A DNA stretch of 64,000 nt, taken from assembly GCA_902612965.1 (NCBI GenBank), contig CACMFN010000011.1, positions 1-64,000 of the forward strand, given 5' to 3'. Of this stretch, positions 16,841 to 24,742 are shown piece after piece. Source of the stretch: an uncultured SAR116 cluster alpha proteobacterium (GTDB lineage: Bacteria > Pseudomonadota > Alphaproteobacteria > Puniceispirillales > GCA-002684695). The position numbers were made by a program, and so were the translations under genes. How positions within the stretch are numbered: the first letter of the stretch is position 1; each line of letters begins with the position of its first letter. Under the pieces are notes generated by a model. That model searched no databases, was not told the DNA's origin, and was given only the letters and a program-made list of their open reading frames with translations.

Positions 16841-17320
16841 TCAATTTAATTTGCTCCTTGTATTTATGTTATTATGTATCTCTTGAATTTGACTTGGCCA
16901 TGTGCTCTTTATAAATGAGAGTACTGAAACTATTTCTTTGTCTGTCAAAATATTTTCATAGGCTGGCATGTTATTAAGATATTTTTTGCCAATAATTTTT
17001 TCGATACCGTATTTAGTCATTTGAAAAAGATATTCATCTGAATGGTGCCAAGTGTGCCCAGTTTCGTCATGTGGTGGTGCAGGGAGATAACCTTCATCAT
17101 CTCTATTTTGCCAATTTTTCTGGCCTTCTAAATTTATGCCGTGACATGAAGCACAATTTTCTGAATATATATTTTGGCCTAATGTGACTAATGATAAATC
17201 ATTAGGTAAAAGTCTTATTTCGTTATCTTTATTCATATAATTTGTGTAAATAAGCCAAACTAAAAGTATTGAAAAAACAAAAAAAAACATAATAGAAATA
17301 GTCCTAGTACTCACTTGCAT
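16841..17320 (-). CDS. Membrane-anchored cytochrome c of the copper operon
   Basis: 159 residues: an N-terminal membrane anchor (IMFFFVFSILLVWLIYT), then one haem motif CASCH (about residues 56-60), and a distal Met likely in NNMPAYENILTDKE. Between them is a conserved-looking PAPPHDETGHTWHHSDEYLF stretch, rich in His, that I know from cytochromes next to multicopper oxidases in other Alphaproteobacteria. It could pass electrons from Cu(I) or the oxidase to the respiratory chain. It begins directly after the DUF4396 stop. Confidence 0.88.
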   Translation of the reverse strand: MQVSTRTISIMFFFVFSILLVWLIYTNYMNKDNEIRLLPNDLSLVTLGQNIYSENCASCHGINLEGQKNWQNRDDEGYLPAPPHDETGHTWHHSDEYLFQMTKYGIEKIIGKKYLNNMPAYENILTDKEIVSVLSFIKSTWPSQIQEIHNNINTRSKLN

Positions 17321-17776
17321 TTAGTGGCAGGATTTCCCTAGTGCCTTCAATCGCCAGTAATTGTAAGGCAGAGGCGTAAGAAAACCAACAATCAGCATTA
17401 ATGGAATAACCCACCAAGTCAGTTTAGCACCTCCCGTAAGTATTACGTCAGTAACATTCATAGCAACTTCCATAGATATCATAGAGATTAGAGACATGCC
17501 TATAGCAGTTTTAAATGCAAGTGAAAGCGTCATTTGTCTTATTAGGATTATAGTCTCTAAAATAATTGACGTTAATATACCGTTAAAAATAGCGAGTGAC
17601 ATAATTGCTAAAATAGGCCAATCAATCTCTGAAAATTGAAAAAAAGCAATTGTACCAAAATCACCAATTGAGCAACCTAATAGGCACCAAAAAGTATTAT
17701 AACCTGATCTCTTCCATGTGTGCTTACATTTCCAATTAATAGAAATTTGTTCTTTAAAAGCTAAAACATTTTCCAT
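17321..17776 (-). CDS. DUF4396 membrane protein, first gene of the copper operon
   Basis: 151 residues with four membrane helices. It matches DUF4396: CKHTWKRSGYNTFWCLLGCSIGDFG near the N-terminus (residue run 17-41) with three Cys and a His that could bind Cu, then helix pairs ending PLPYNYWRLKALGKSCH. The DUF4396 family often accompanies copper or heavy-metal genes. The ATG (17776) is seven bases after the -10 of a CueR-type promoter, so its mRNA is probably leaderless. Likely a metal transporter or binding protein; no transport data known to me. Confidence 0.85.
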   Translation of the reverse strand: MENVLAFKEQISINWKCKHTWKRSGYNTFWCLLGCSIGDFGTIAFFQFSEIDWPILAIMSLAIFNGILTSIILETIILIRQMTLSLAFKTAIGMSLISMISMEVAMNVTDVILTGGAKLTWWVIPLMLIVGFLTPLPYNYWRLKALGKSCH

Positions 17777-17782
17777 AGATGG

Positions 17783-17813
17783 TATATAATCGTTCCTGTA
17801 AGGGGAAGGTAAA
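17783..17813 (-). promoter_or_regulatory. CueR-type promoter of the copper operon
   Basis: On the minus strand: -35 TTTACC (17813-17808), a 19-base spacer (17807-17789) and -10 TATATA (17788-17783). The long 19-base spacer is the mark of MerR-family promoters. An imperfect dyad, ACCTTCC-N7-GGAACGA, spans the spacer as expected for CueR. The predicted transcription start falls on or near the first base of the ATG at 17776. Confidence 0.8.
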
Positions 17814-17945
17814 GTATTTTTTTATTTTTTTTTCATTATAAAAATTTTAAAATAAACAATTCAATTTTACAAAGAGTATATATTGATATTTTATAAATTC
17901 TTTTAATATAAATGTATTAATAATAATATTAATAATGGATTCAAA

Positions 17946-18347
17946 ATGAATATTGGAAGTGCAGCAAAATTATCAGGTTTAACAGTTAAGTCAGTTCGTT
18001 ATTACGCAGATATAGATCTCGTCAAACCTGTTATTAATGAAAAAAATGGTTATCGTGATTATAATAATGACGATGTTGCAAAGCTTGGTTTTATAGGCCA
18101 AGCTAGAAAGTTTAATTTTAGTATTAGAGAATGTAGAGATTTATTGTCGCTTTATGAAGATAAAAACAGATCAAATAAAGAAGTTAAAAAGTTAACTATA
18201 GAAAAAATAAATGAAATTGATCAAAAATTAAAAGAATTAACTCTTTTGCGAAAAAAATTGTCACATCTTGCAGATAATTGCAAGGGAAATGGAAGGCCAG
18301 ACTGCCCAATATTAGATGAGTTATCTAAACTTCAAAAAAAATCATAA
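17946..18347 (+). CDS. cueR: CueR, Cu(I)-responsive MerR-family regulator
   Basis: 133 residues. MerR helix-turn-helix at the N-terminus (MNIGSAAKLSGLTVKSVRYY), dimerisation coiled coil, and the metal loop with Cys112 and Cys120 at exactly the E. coli CueR spacing (CKGNGRPDC), followed by PILDEL. Ser76 aligns with the Ser77 that distinguishes Cu(I) sensors from divalent-metal MerR proteins. Divergent from the copper operon, whose promoter has the matching 19-base spacer. Its 3' end overlaps a large inverted repeat. Confidence 0.95.
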   Translation: MNIGSAAKLSGLTVKSVRYYADIDLVKPVINEKNGYRDYNNDDVAKLGFIGQARKFNFSIRECRDLLSLYEDKNRSNKEVKKLTIEKINEIDQKLKELTLLRKKLSHLADNCKGNGRPDCPILDELSKLQKKS

Positions 18348-18390
18348 ATCTCTTTGATTAATAAGAGGAAACACTAAAGAGATTTATGAT
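18341..18390 (+). terminator. Perfect 15-bp inverted repeat at the end of cueR
   Basis: Arms 18341-18355 (atcataaatctcttt) and 18376-18390 are perfect reverse complements, with a 20-base loop. The left arm includes the last codons and stop of cueR. No T-run follows, so it may act as a bidirectional barrier or stabilise the 3' end rather than a classic terminator. A second repeat, aggaaac (18366-18372) with gtttcct (18409-18415), overlaps it and could form a competing hairpin. Confidence 0.6.
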
Positions 18391-18506
18391 ATTAAATGGG
18401 AGTATTGAGTTTCCTTACTAATAATAAACAGAAATTAAAATTGTAAAATCTTAATTTCATCTATGATAATTTTGCATATAACTTTACAAAAAAAATTTTT
18501 TATTCC

Positions 18507-18962
18507 TTAGATCCATCGCCGTACCTTTGAGAGATATTCATCATATCTTGGACCGTAAAGATCCTTGAGTGCTTCCTCCTCAGGTATAATTTGTAAGAAA
18601 TTAATAGTGAATATAAATAATGGAATAATAATAATACTAATTACATTTCCAAGGTATACTGAAGAGCCTAAAATTATTAAAAGGTATCCAAAATACATTG
18701 GGTTACGAGAATATTTATAAATATCATTCGTAATAAGAGAAGTACTTTTAAATGGTCTTAATGGATTTATACTAGTTTTTGCTTGTGCAAAAAGTCTACT
18801 GGATCGAATGATTATATAAAATCCAAAAATAAGTAATAAAGTTGTAAAAAAATATTTATAAGGGATTTCAATTTTCAGAAAATTAAAACTTAAAATATAA
18901 TTAAAGATTAAAAATAACAATGTTAAAATTGTTGGTGGTATTTTATTTTTAAACTTATCCAT
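18507..18962 (-). CDS. Isoprenylcysteine carboxyl methyltransferase (ICMT/PEMT)-family protein
   Basis: 151 residues with four membrane helices. The family signature is clear in the second half: YKYSRNPMYFGYLLIILGSS (residues 82-101, the RNPMY(F/V)G motif) and PEEEALKDLYGPRYDEYLSKVRRWI at the C-terminus (127-151; E-E-x-L...G-x-Y-x-x-Y). The family methylates lipids or small thiols with SAM, and the bacterial substrate is mostly unknown. Stands alone between the cueR hairpin and the cold-shock gene. Confidence 0.88.
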   Translation of the reverse strand: MDKFKNKIPPTILTLLFLIFNYILSFNFLKIEIPYKYFFTTLLLIFGFYIIIRSSRLFAQAKTSINPLRPFKSTSLITNDIYKYSRNPMYFGYLLIILGSSVYLGNVISIIIIPLFIFTINFLQIIPEEEALKDLYGPRYDEYLSKVRRWI

Positions 18963-19174
18963 AATTTTTTCTTATCTAGAAAAATTATAATATCCATTCA
19001 TATATTGAAAGCTTTGTAGAATTAACCACTATTATTTATTTTTTTTTTGATCTATTTCAGACTAAATTTCAGATAGAATATTAAAAAAACACAGCTATGA
19101 ATTTATATTTATATTAAAAATATATTTTACAGCAAAGAACTTGCATGACATTTTTTTTCAATTTGAATTAAAGT

Positions 19175-19384
19175 TTATTCAACCATTTTTATATTTACAG
19201 CTGAAGTCCGACCTTTATTTTTAGCAATGTTATAACTAACTTTTTGACCCTCTATTAAAATTCTAATACTTGATTTTTCTAATGCACTTGAATGCACAAA
19301 TATATCTTTCGATTCATCTTCTGGTGTAATAAACCCATATCCTTTGTTTGGGTTAAACCATTTTACTTTTCCAATATTTGACAT
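19175..19384 (-). CDS. Cold-shock-domain protein
   Basis: 69 residues from the ATG at 19384, which has AAAGGGGAA just upstream; an upstream in-frame start would only add 18 unlike residues. Typical CSD: GKVKWFNPNKGYGFI (RNP1 KGYGFI) and DIFVHSSA (RNP2 DIFVH), then GQKVSYNIAKNKGRTSAVNIK. Binds single-stranded RNA or DNA and melts structure. The upstream region is only about 75 bases before the divergent HugZ-like gene, so no long cold-shock leader is present between them. Confidence 0.95.
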   Translation of the reverse strand: MSNIGKVKWFNPNKGYGFITPEDESKDIFVHSSALEKSSIRILIEGQKVSYNIAKNKGRTSAVNIKMVE

Positions 19385-19459
19385 AAAATTCCCCTTTAAT
19401 TTTATGTTATAACATAAAATTTGATTTTGTAATTTCAAAATGCAAGATAAATTGTAAAT

Positions 19460-19990
19460 GTGTCAAAAAAAAAGATATTGTATGGGAAAATTGTTTTGGA
19501 TCCTAAAATAAATAAAATTAAAAAAATTAAATCTAAATTAATAGATTCTTGTCAATCTCTTGTAATTACAGTTTCTGATAATGATCATCCAGATATTGGA
19601 TATGCACCATATATTTATAAAGATAATTATTTTTATATTTTTTCAAGTGAACTTTCATCTCATATAAAATTGTTAATTAATAAAAAAGTTGGAACATTTA
19701 TGCTTATAAAAGATGAACAAGATACAAAAAATATTTGGGCTAGAGTGAGAATGAAATTCCAAGCAAAAGTTTCAATAATAAGAAGGAATATCTCAAATTT
19801 TCAAGAAATTACAGATATAATTTCAAATAAACACGGAAATACAATTGATATTATTAAAGAATTTAAAGACTTTCACTTAATAAAAATAATTCCAATAAAA
19901 GGAACTATTATAACAGGCTTTGGAAGCGCTTATAATTTAATTGGCATGAGCTTGGAAGTAAAAAGTAAAATAATGGGTAATTTAAATTAG
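19460..19990 (+). CDS. HugZ-like haem/FMN-binding (pyridoxamine-oxidase fold) protein
   Basis: 176 residues. Split-barrel fold with DNDHPDIGYAPYIYKDNYFYIFSSELSSHIKLLINKKVG in the first half (residues 38-76) and HLIKIIPIKGTIITGFGSAYNL near residues 146-166, which matches the HugZ C-terminal signature. HugZ-type proteins bind or degrade haem for iron. I use the GTG at 19460. No haem-uptake genes are next to it. It could also be a plain flavin-binding pyridoxamine-oxidase-like protein. Its last bases overlap a small minus-strand gene. Confidence 0.78.
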   Translation: MSKKKILYGKIVLDPKINKIKKIKSKLIDSCQSLVITVSDNDHPDIGYAPYIYKDNYFYIFSSELSSHIKLLINKKVGTFMLIKDEQDTKNIWARVRMKFQAKVSIIRRNISNFQEITDIISNKHGNTIDIIKEFKDFHLIKIIPIKGTIITGFGSAYNLIGMSLEVKSKIMGNLN

Positions 19991-20140
19991 TTTAAAAACA
20001 ATAAAACCAAATATAAACCCTAATAAAATACCTTCTATATAGCTTATCCATAACATTGAGTAATTTGATAAATTGAATTGCTTTTGAAATCTATAAATTA
20101 GACCAATATGAAAATTTTTTAACATTTTTTTTATCATCAT
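19982..20140 (-). CDS. Small membrane protein of unknown function
   Basis: A 52-residue frame (or 47 from the ATG at 20125) starting after two adjacent ATGs. The sequence has a soluble half with FHIGLIYRFQKQFNLSNYS and then MLWISYIEGILLGFIFGFIVFKLI, a membrane helix at the C-terminus. Tail-end overlap of 9 bases with the HugZ-like gene is antiparallel. From memory, similar short proteins with a Y-x-MLW-S pattern occur in pelagic Alphaproteobacteria, but I could not check. No ribosome site is visible. Confidence 0.45.
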   Translation of the reverse strand: MMIKKMLKNFHIGLIYRFQKQFNLSNYSMLWISYIEGILLGFIFGFIVFKLI

Positions 20141-20258
20141 TATTAATTAAATTATTTTTAACATAGTAATTTTCTATAATTTTTTTAACATAATTTATTA
20201 AAGACTTTTCATACTAAATTATCTAATGTGAGTAATTAATAATTCTTTAATTATTGTA

Positions 20259-20534
20259 ATGAAAAAACTAAACGGCACAAAATTTCAGATAAGTGTTTGG
20301 GAGGAAATAAAAAAAATTCCTAAAGGCCAAACTAAAACATATAAAGATATTGCCCTCGCGCTTAAAAAACCAAAATCATCACGAGCTGTGGCAAATGCAT
20401 GTGGAAAAAATCCTTTATTAATTGAAATTCCTTGCCATAGGGTAATTAGATCTGATGGTAAACTTGGAGGCTACAGTGGTAAAGGAGGGATAAAACAAAA
20501 AAGAAAACTGCTTAAGGAAGAGGGCGCTTTATAA
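20259..20534 (+). CDS. Methylated-DNA-protein cysteine methyltransferase (MGMT)
   Basis: 91 residues, essentially the catalytic domain alone. The active-site IPCHRVI is at about 67-73, with the helix-turn-helix SSRAVANACGKNPL before it and the Lys/Tyr-containing KGQTKTYKDIAL. Repairs O6-alkylguanine by transferring the alkyl group to Cys. Full Ada/Ogt proteins have an N-terminal ribonuclease-like domain of about 80 residues that is absent here; such short forms are known. Its 3' end overlaps the minus-strand transporter by 23 bases. Confidence 0.93.
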   Translation: MKKLNGTKFQISVWEEIKKIPKGQTKTYKDIALALKKPKSSRAVANACGKNPLLIEIPCHRVIRSDGKLGGYSGKGGIKQKRKLLKEEGAL

Positions 20535-21372
20535 TTTTAAAAAAATATTCATCAATGTTTTGAGATATTATTATACCTAATATAACGATAATAAAAGATA
20601 TGCACATTACTAAAGTTAAGTTTTCATTAAGAAATAAAATTCCAAATGAACAAGTAACTAAAGGCACTAAATAGCCATTTATTGAAGTAAATACCGCTCC
20701 TGCTCGCCTAATTAATAACACTCTTGCTAACCCTCCCAAGGAGGTACTCAAAATGCCTGCTAATAAAAGACCCATTAATGGTTTGCCAAAATTAATTTCT
20801 TCAGGTTTCAAAAAGAAAAAGATTGGTAAAGAAATAATAAGTGCAATTAAAAAAGAACTTGCACTGAACGAAATAGGGTCACATTTAGGCATTTTTTGAA
20901 TAATAATTCCTCCGCTGGCTAAACAAATGCTTATACAAATACATATGAAAGACGCAATGAGTTCGTTAAAATTTTCAATCATAAATTTATGTGGTTCTGA
21001 TAAAAAAATTAATCCAATAATTCCTATAAAAAAACCAATCCATTTTTTTAATGTGATTATTTCTTTGAGTATTAACTTTGCCAGAATAAGAACAAATAGT
21101 GGAATAGAAGCTAAGTAAATGGCTAGTTCACTAGTTGTTATAAAATTGAGTGCTAGTGGTACCATTAAAAATGGTAACGATATGGAAAAAAAACTGTAAA
21201 TTATAGAAAATTTCCAGATGGTAAGATCTTTTGGAAGTTTTTTTCCTGAAATAAAACAAAACAATATGGTCGCACAAGATGCTATAATAATCCTTCCAGC
21301 TCCAGATGAGATGGAATTAAATTCCGAGAGTGACCAAATAATAAACATTGGGCTACTGCCAAAGCATGTCAT
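20512..21372 (-). CDS. EamA/DMT family transporter
   Basis: 286 residues with about ten membrane helices; second-repeat signature GAVFTSINGYLVPLVTCSFGILFLNENL (about 232-259, with the conserved ExL end). The first ATG is at 21372, but the frame upstream continues hydrophobic (reading NILLLFII) without a stop for about 20 codons and without ATG, GTG or TTG. The first helix therefore begins before the ATG, and the true start may be a rare codon. Overlaps the MGMT gene end-to-end by 23 bases. Substrate unknown. Confidence 0.85.
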   Translation of the reverse strand: MTCFGSSPMFIIWSLSEFNSISSGAGRIIIASCATILFCFISGKKLPKDLTIWKFSIIYSFFSISLPFLMVPLALNFITTSELAIYLASIPLFVLILAKLILKEIITLKKWIGFFIGIIGLIFLSEPHKFMIENFNELIASFICICISICLASGGIIIQKMPKCDPISFSASSFLIALIISLPIFFFLKPEEINFGKPLMGLLLAGILSTSLGGLARVLLIRRAGAVFTSINGYLVPLVTCSFGILFLNENLTLVMCISFIIVILGIIISQNIDEYFFKIIKRPLP

Positions 21373-21469
21373 TATAATAAAAAGTAATAATATATTTGTA
21401 ATTTTGTTTCTTTTTATTTTACTTGCCTTTAATGATTACTGAAGACCCAAAAGATTAAATGTATGGCAC

Positions 21470-21934
21470 ATGAATTTTAAATTTATTAAATATTTTTTAT
21501 TTATAATAATCACACTTCTAATAGGGCACAAGTTATTAGCACATGATTACTATTTAGGAAAGTTGACTATAGATCACCCTTACATAACCAAACCAATGCC
21601 AGGCATGAAACATGCAGCAGGCTATATGGTTATAAAAAACAAAGGAACAAAAAGTGACGCTCTTGTGAAAGTTGAAACACTTTTCTCTGATAATGTTGAG
21701 TTTCATGCAATGTCTATGAAAAATAATATTATGAAAATGAAAAAAATAGATGGTGGTTTGAAAGTGCCTGGTGGAGATGAATTGGTTTTAAAGCCTGGTG
21801 GGTATCACATAATGTTTAAAAAATTATTGAAAAATTTAGAAGTTGGAAAAACTGAAAAAGCAATTTTATATTTTGAAAAAACTGGCAAGATAATTATAAA
21901 ATTTGAAATTCATGATATGAAACATTCACATTAG
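21470..21934 (+). CDS. PCuAC-type periplasmic copper chaperone
   Basis: 154 residues with a Sec signal (FIKYFLFIIITLLIGHKLLA). The Cu(I) motif is visible: MPGMKHAAGYMVIKNKG, then VEFHAMSMKNNIMKMKK, giving the H-M-x10-M-x21-H-x-M pattern of DUF461 proteins, followed by a His-containing tail (HDMKHSH) that could add a Cu(II) site. It delivers Cu to cytochrome oxidase CuA/CuB. It lies just past the CueR region but not within that operon. Followed by an exported pentapeptide protein. Confidence 0.9.
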   Translation: MNFKFIKYFLFIIITLLIGHKLLAHDYYLGKLTIDHPYITKPMPGMKHAAGYMVIKNKGTKSDALVKVETLFSDNVEFHAMSMKNNIMKMKKIDGGLKVPGGDELVLKPGGYHIMFKKLLKNLEVGKTEKAILYFEKTGKIIIKFEIHDMKHSH

Positions 21935-22036
21935 TAATTTAAAAATTTTTAAATCTTTAAAATGAAATTTTGATTTATTTTAGTTAAATAAAGAATTTAT
22001 ATGATAATGTATGATTAAATAAATTTGATAACTTGT

Positions 22037-22906
22037 ATGAAAAATATACTGTTTTTAATTTGTATTTTTACATTTGTTCCTTTTGTTGTTTACTCATTTG
22101 ATGAAAAACAATTACTTCGTTTCAAAGTAATCAAAATGTGTAATAATTGTGATTTGTCATCTTCGACACTTTCTAAAACAGATTTAAATGACTCAATTAT
22201 ATCAGATACAGATTTTTCTAACTCTAAGCTAGATAAAGTAAATTTTCATAAATCAAAATTTAAAAACACAAATTTTGAAAATAGTAATTTAGAAGCTATT
22301 AATTTTAGTAAAAGTGATATGAATAATTTAAACTTTTCAGATGCCAAGCTTAAAAAAGCTAATTTAGAAGGAATTAATTCTAATAGCTTAATATTTTCAA
22401 ATTCAACTGTATCTTTTGCAAACTTCTCAGGTTCTATTTTTAAAAATAGTGAATTTATAAATATTATTTTCTTAGAAACAAATATAAACAACACTAAATT
22501 TTTAAACTCAAAATTTAAAAATACAGTGATTAAAGATCAATTCTTGGAAAATATTTCTTTTATTAAGTCTGATATGGATCTAATGAATTTTGAACTTGCA
22601 GAAGTAAATAATATGAAAATTGAGAACTCTTCCTTAATTGGAGCAAATTTAAAATCAGCAAAATTCAGTAATTCCAAAATTACAAACACTAATATGGAAG
22701 GCACTGTCTTAACTGATGCTAAAATTACTAATACTGATCTAATTGGTGTCAACTTAAAAGGAGCGAATTTAGAAAATGCAACACTGATTAATGTTGATTT
22801 AACAAATTCAAACTTAGAGCAAGTTAATATTATTAACTTAAAATTAGAAGGTGTTATTTTTTGTAATACTGTAATGCCTTCTGGTATTAGAAATGACCAA
22901 TGTTAA
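22037..22906 (+). CDS. Exported pentapeptide-repeat protein
   Basis: 289 residues from the ATG at 22037 (an upstream TTG is less likely), with signal peptide (MKNILFLICIFTFVPFVVYS). From about residue 38 to the end the sequence is a long array of five-residue repeats of the type A(D/N)LxX, many with Ser/Asn in place of Ala and with Phe or Leu at the centre (NFSxSxF, TNxLxG), forming a right-handed beta-helix. Two Cys pairs cap the ends (MCNNC and FCNT...DQC). Role unknown; periplasmic rather than gyrase-mimicking. Overlaps the next gene by 14 bases. Confidence 0.85.
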   Translation: MKNILFLICIFTFVPFVVYSFDEKQLLRFKVIKMCNNCDLSSSTLSKTDLNDSIISDTDFSNSKLDKVNFHKSKFKNTNFENSNLEAINFSKSDMNNLNFSDAKLKKANLEGINSNSLIFSNSTVSFANFSGSIFKNSEFINIIFLETNINNTKFLNSKFKNTVIKDQFLENISFIKSDMDLMNFELAEVNNMKIENSSLIGANLKSAKFSNSKITNTNMEGTVLTDAKITNTDLIGVNLKGANLENATLINVDLTNSNLEQVNIINLKLEGVIFCNTVMPSGIRNDQC

Positions 22907-23465
22907 TTTAATTCAACCTAAATTATTTAATTTAAATAAAGTTTTAAAATTTTGGTTTAATGAATGCAAACCACAACAGTGGTTTGTTAAGGATAAAAAA
23001 TTTGATCTTATAATAAATAAAAGATTTTATAATTTAGTTTGCGAAGCACTAGAAAATAAACTTGATGACTGGACAGTTAATCGAGATGGCTCAGTTGCTT
23101 TAATATTATTACTTGATCAATTTACCCGCAATATATTTAGAGGGAGCCCAAAATCATTTTCAGGTGATGAAAAAGCACTTAATATCACATTTCAATTTCT
23201 TAAAAGCTGGAGAATTGTAGACTTAGATAAAAGAAAAAGACAATTTCTACTAATGCCTATGATGCATAGCGAAGATATTAAAATACAAGAAAAATCTTTA
23301 CCTCTATTTAAAAATTATACTAATGACCGTGTATACAAATTTGCTATAAGTCATAGAAATATTATTCATCGCTTTGGACGTTTTCCGCATAGAAATAAAA
23401 TTTTAAGTAGATTATCTACAAATGAAGAGATTGAATTTTTAAAGCAAAAAGGTTCATCATTTTAG
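22893..23465 (+). CDS. DUF924 family protein
   Basis: 190 residues matching DUF924 over full length: LKFWFNECKPQQWFVKDKKFD at about 19-39, DGSVALILLLDQFTRNIFRG at 64-83, FLLMPMMHSEDIK, and HRNIIHRFGRFPHRNKILSR near the end. This is an all-helical family with TPR-like arrangement and no known function. Begins inside the end of the pentapeptide-repeat gene, so translation is probably coupled. Confidence 0.92.
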   Translation: MTNVNLIQPKLFNLNKVLKFWFNECKPQQWFVKDKKFDLIINKRFYNLVCEALENKLDDWTVNRDGSVALILLLDQFTRNIFRGSPKSFSGDEKALNITFQFLKSWRIVDLDKRKRQFLLMPMMHSEDIKIQEKSLPLFKNYTNDRVYKFAISHRNIIHRFGRFPHRNKILSRLSTNEEIEFLKQKGSSF

Positions 23466-23487
23466 AGAGGAATAAACAATTAGTATT

Positions 23488-24702
23488 ATGCCTGAGTTTT
23501 CTGAAAAAAAATTAGAATTAATCTCAAAAAAAATGCAATCACTTTGTGATATTGGTTTTTATAATGATATGGCTTGGGAGGTTGGAACAAGTTGCAGTGG
23601 AAAAAGAAAAATTATTTTCAAAGATTTTTTAGGTAAATCAGATGTAAGAGCTAGTGAAGATTCAATATGGCGTATTTTTTCAATGACAAAACCCATAGTC
23701 ACTATAGCTGCCTTAAAACTTATTGAGGAGGGTAAATTACGGTTGTTTGACCATGTCAGTAGATTTCTTCCAAAATTTAAAAATCCTAAGATTCTCAAAA
23801 TAATCAATAATAACGAAAAATATTTTGATACTTACTCTCCGATGACAATTTTTCACTTGCTTACGCACACATCGGGACTTAGTTATGGATTTTTGCCAGA
23901 CAATATTGCAAGTATATATAGATCAAAAGAAATACTATTGCACTCTTCAGTATCCCTCAAAGATGAGGTAGAAAATATCTCTTGTTGCCCATTACTTTTT
24001 GAACCAGGTAGTAAATGGAACTATTCTGTTTCTACAGACATTCTTGCATACATTATTGAATGTGCAGCAGATATGGAATTAGAAGATGTTTTAAAAAGTT
24101 ACCTTTTCAAAAAAATTGGTATAAAAGATATTTCCTTTAAAATTGATGAATCAAAAATATTAAATTTAATGACATGCTATGGTGATGTAGATATTTTTAG
24201 CAAGGATTTGGCAATAAGAAATACAGATATTTTTTCAAACAATCCATCTTTAAAAGAAGTTAATCTATATAATACCTATCCAACCAATGATAGCAAATTT
24301 AGAAGAGGGGGACACGGGCTTTTTTCAACATTAGATGCTTACTCAACTTTTGCATTTTTTTTATTACAAAAAAGTAATTTAATTCTATCAAGGAAATCAT
24401 TTGAGCTGATGTTAACAGATCATACAAAATCTGAGATGAAGCCTTTAGGAATAAATAATATCTTCAAGCCATCTCCAGGGCTTGATGGCGACGGTTTTGG
24501 GCTTGGGTTTAGAATAAGAGGCTCAGGATCAGGGTCATTATTATTTGGTTCAGTTGGAGATTTTGGTTGGGCTGGTGCTGCAGAAACCATGTTTTTTGTT
24601 GATCCATTAGAAGAATTTTACGTTGTATTTATGGCTCAAAATCTAGATCAACCTGGAGCCTCTGCATTATTTAAGCAAATGATTTATTCCTCTCTCATTT
24701 AA
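23488..24702 (+). CDS. Serine hydrolase / class C beta-lactamase-like esterase
   Basis: 404 residues, no signal peptide. Ser65-x-x-Lys68 in IFSMTKPI is the nucleophile motif; WNYSVSTDILAY near 175 gives the Tyr of the YxN-like motif (YSV here, so the third position is not Asn); GSVGDFGWAGAAET near 361 replaces the third HxG/KTG motif. That combination fits EstB/penicillin-binding esterases rather than drug-hydrolysing lactamases. Substrate unknown. The previous gene ends 22 bases upstream. Confidence 0.88.
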   Translation: MPEFSEKKLELISKKMQSLCDIGFYNDMAWEVGTSCSGKRKIIFKDFLGKSDVRASEDSIWRIFSMTKPIVTIAALKLIEEGKLRLFDHVSRFLPKFKNPKILKIINNNEKYFDTYSPMTIFHLLTHTSGLSYGFLPDNIASIYRSKEILLHSSVSLKDEVENISCCPLLFEPGSKWNYSVSTDILAYIIECAADMELEDVLKSYLFKKIGIKDISFKIDESKILNLMTCYGDVDIFSKDLAIRNTDIFSNNPSLKEVNLYNTYPTNDSKFRRGGHGLFSTLDAYSTFAFFLLQKSNLILSRKSFELMLTDHTKSEMKPLGINNIFKPSPGLDGDGFGLGFRIRGSGSGSLLFGSVGDFGWAGAAETMFFVDPLEEFYVVFMAQNLDQPGASALFKQMIYSSLI

Positions 24703-24742
24703 AAAGATTGTAAATTAGAAAAATAAAAATTATTAAAACATC

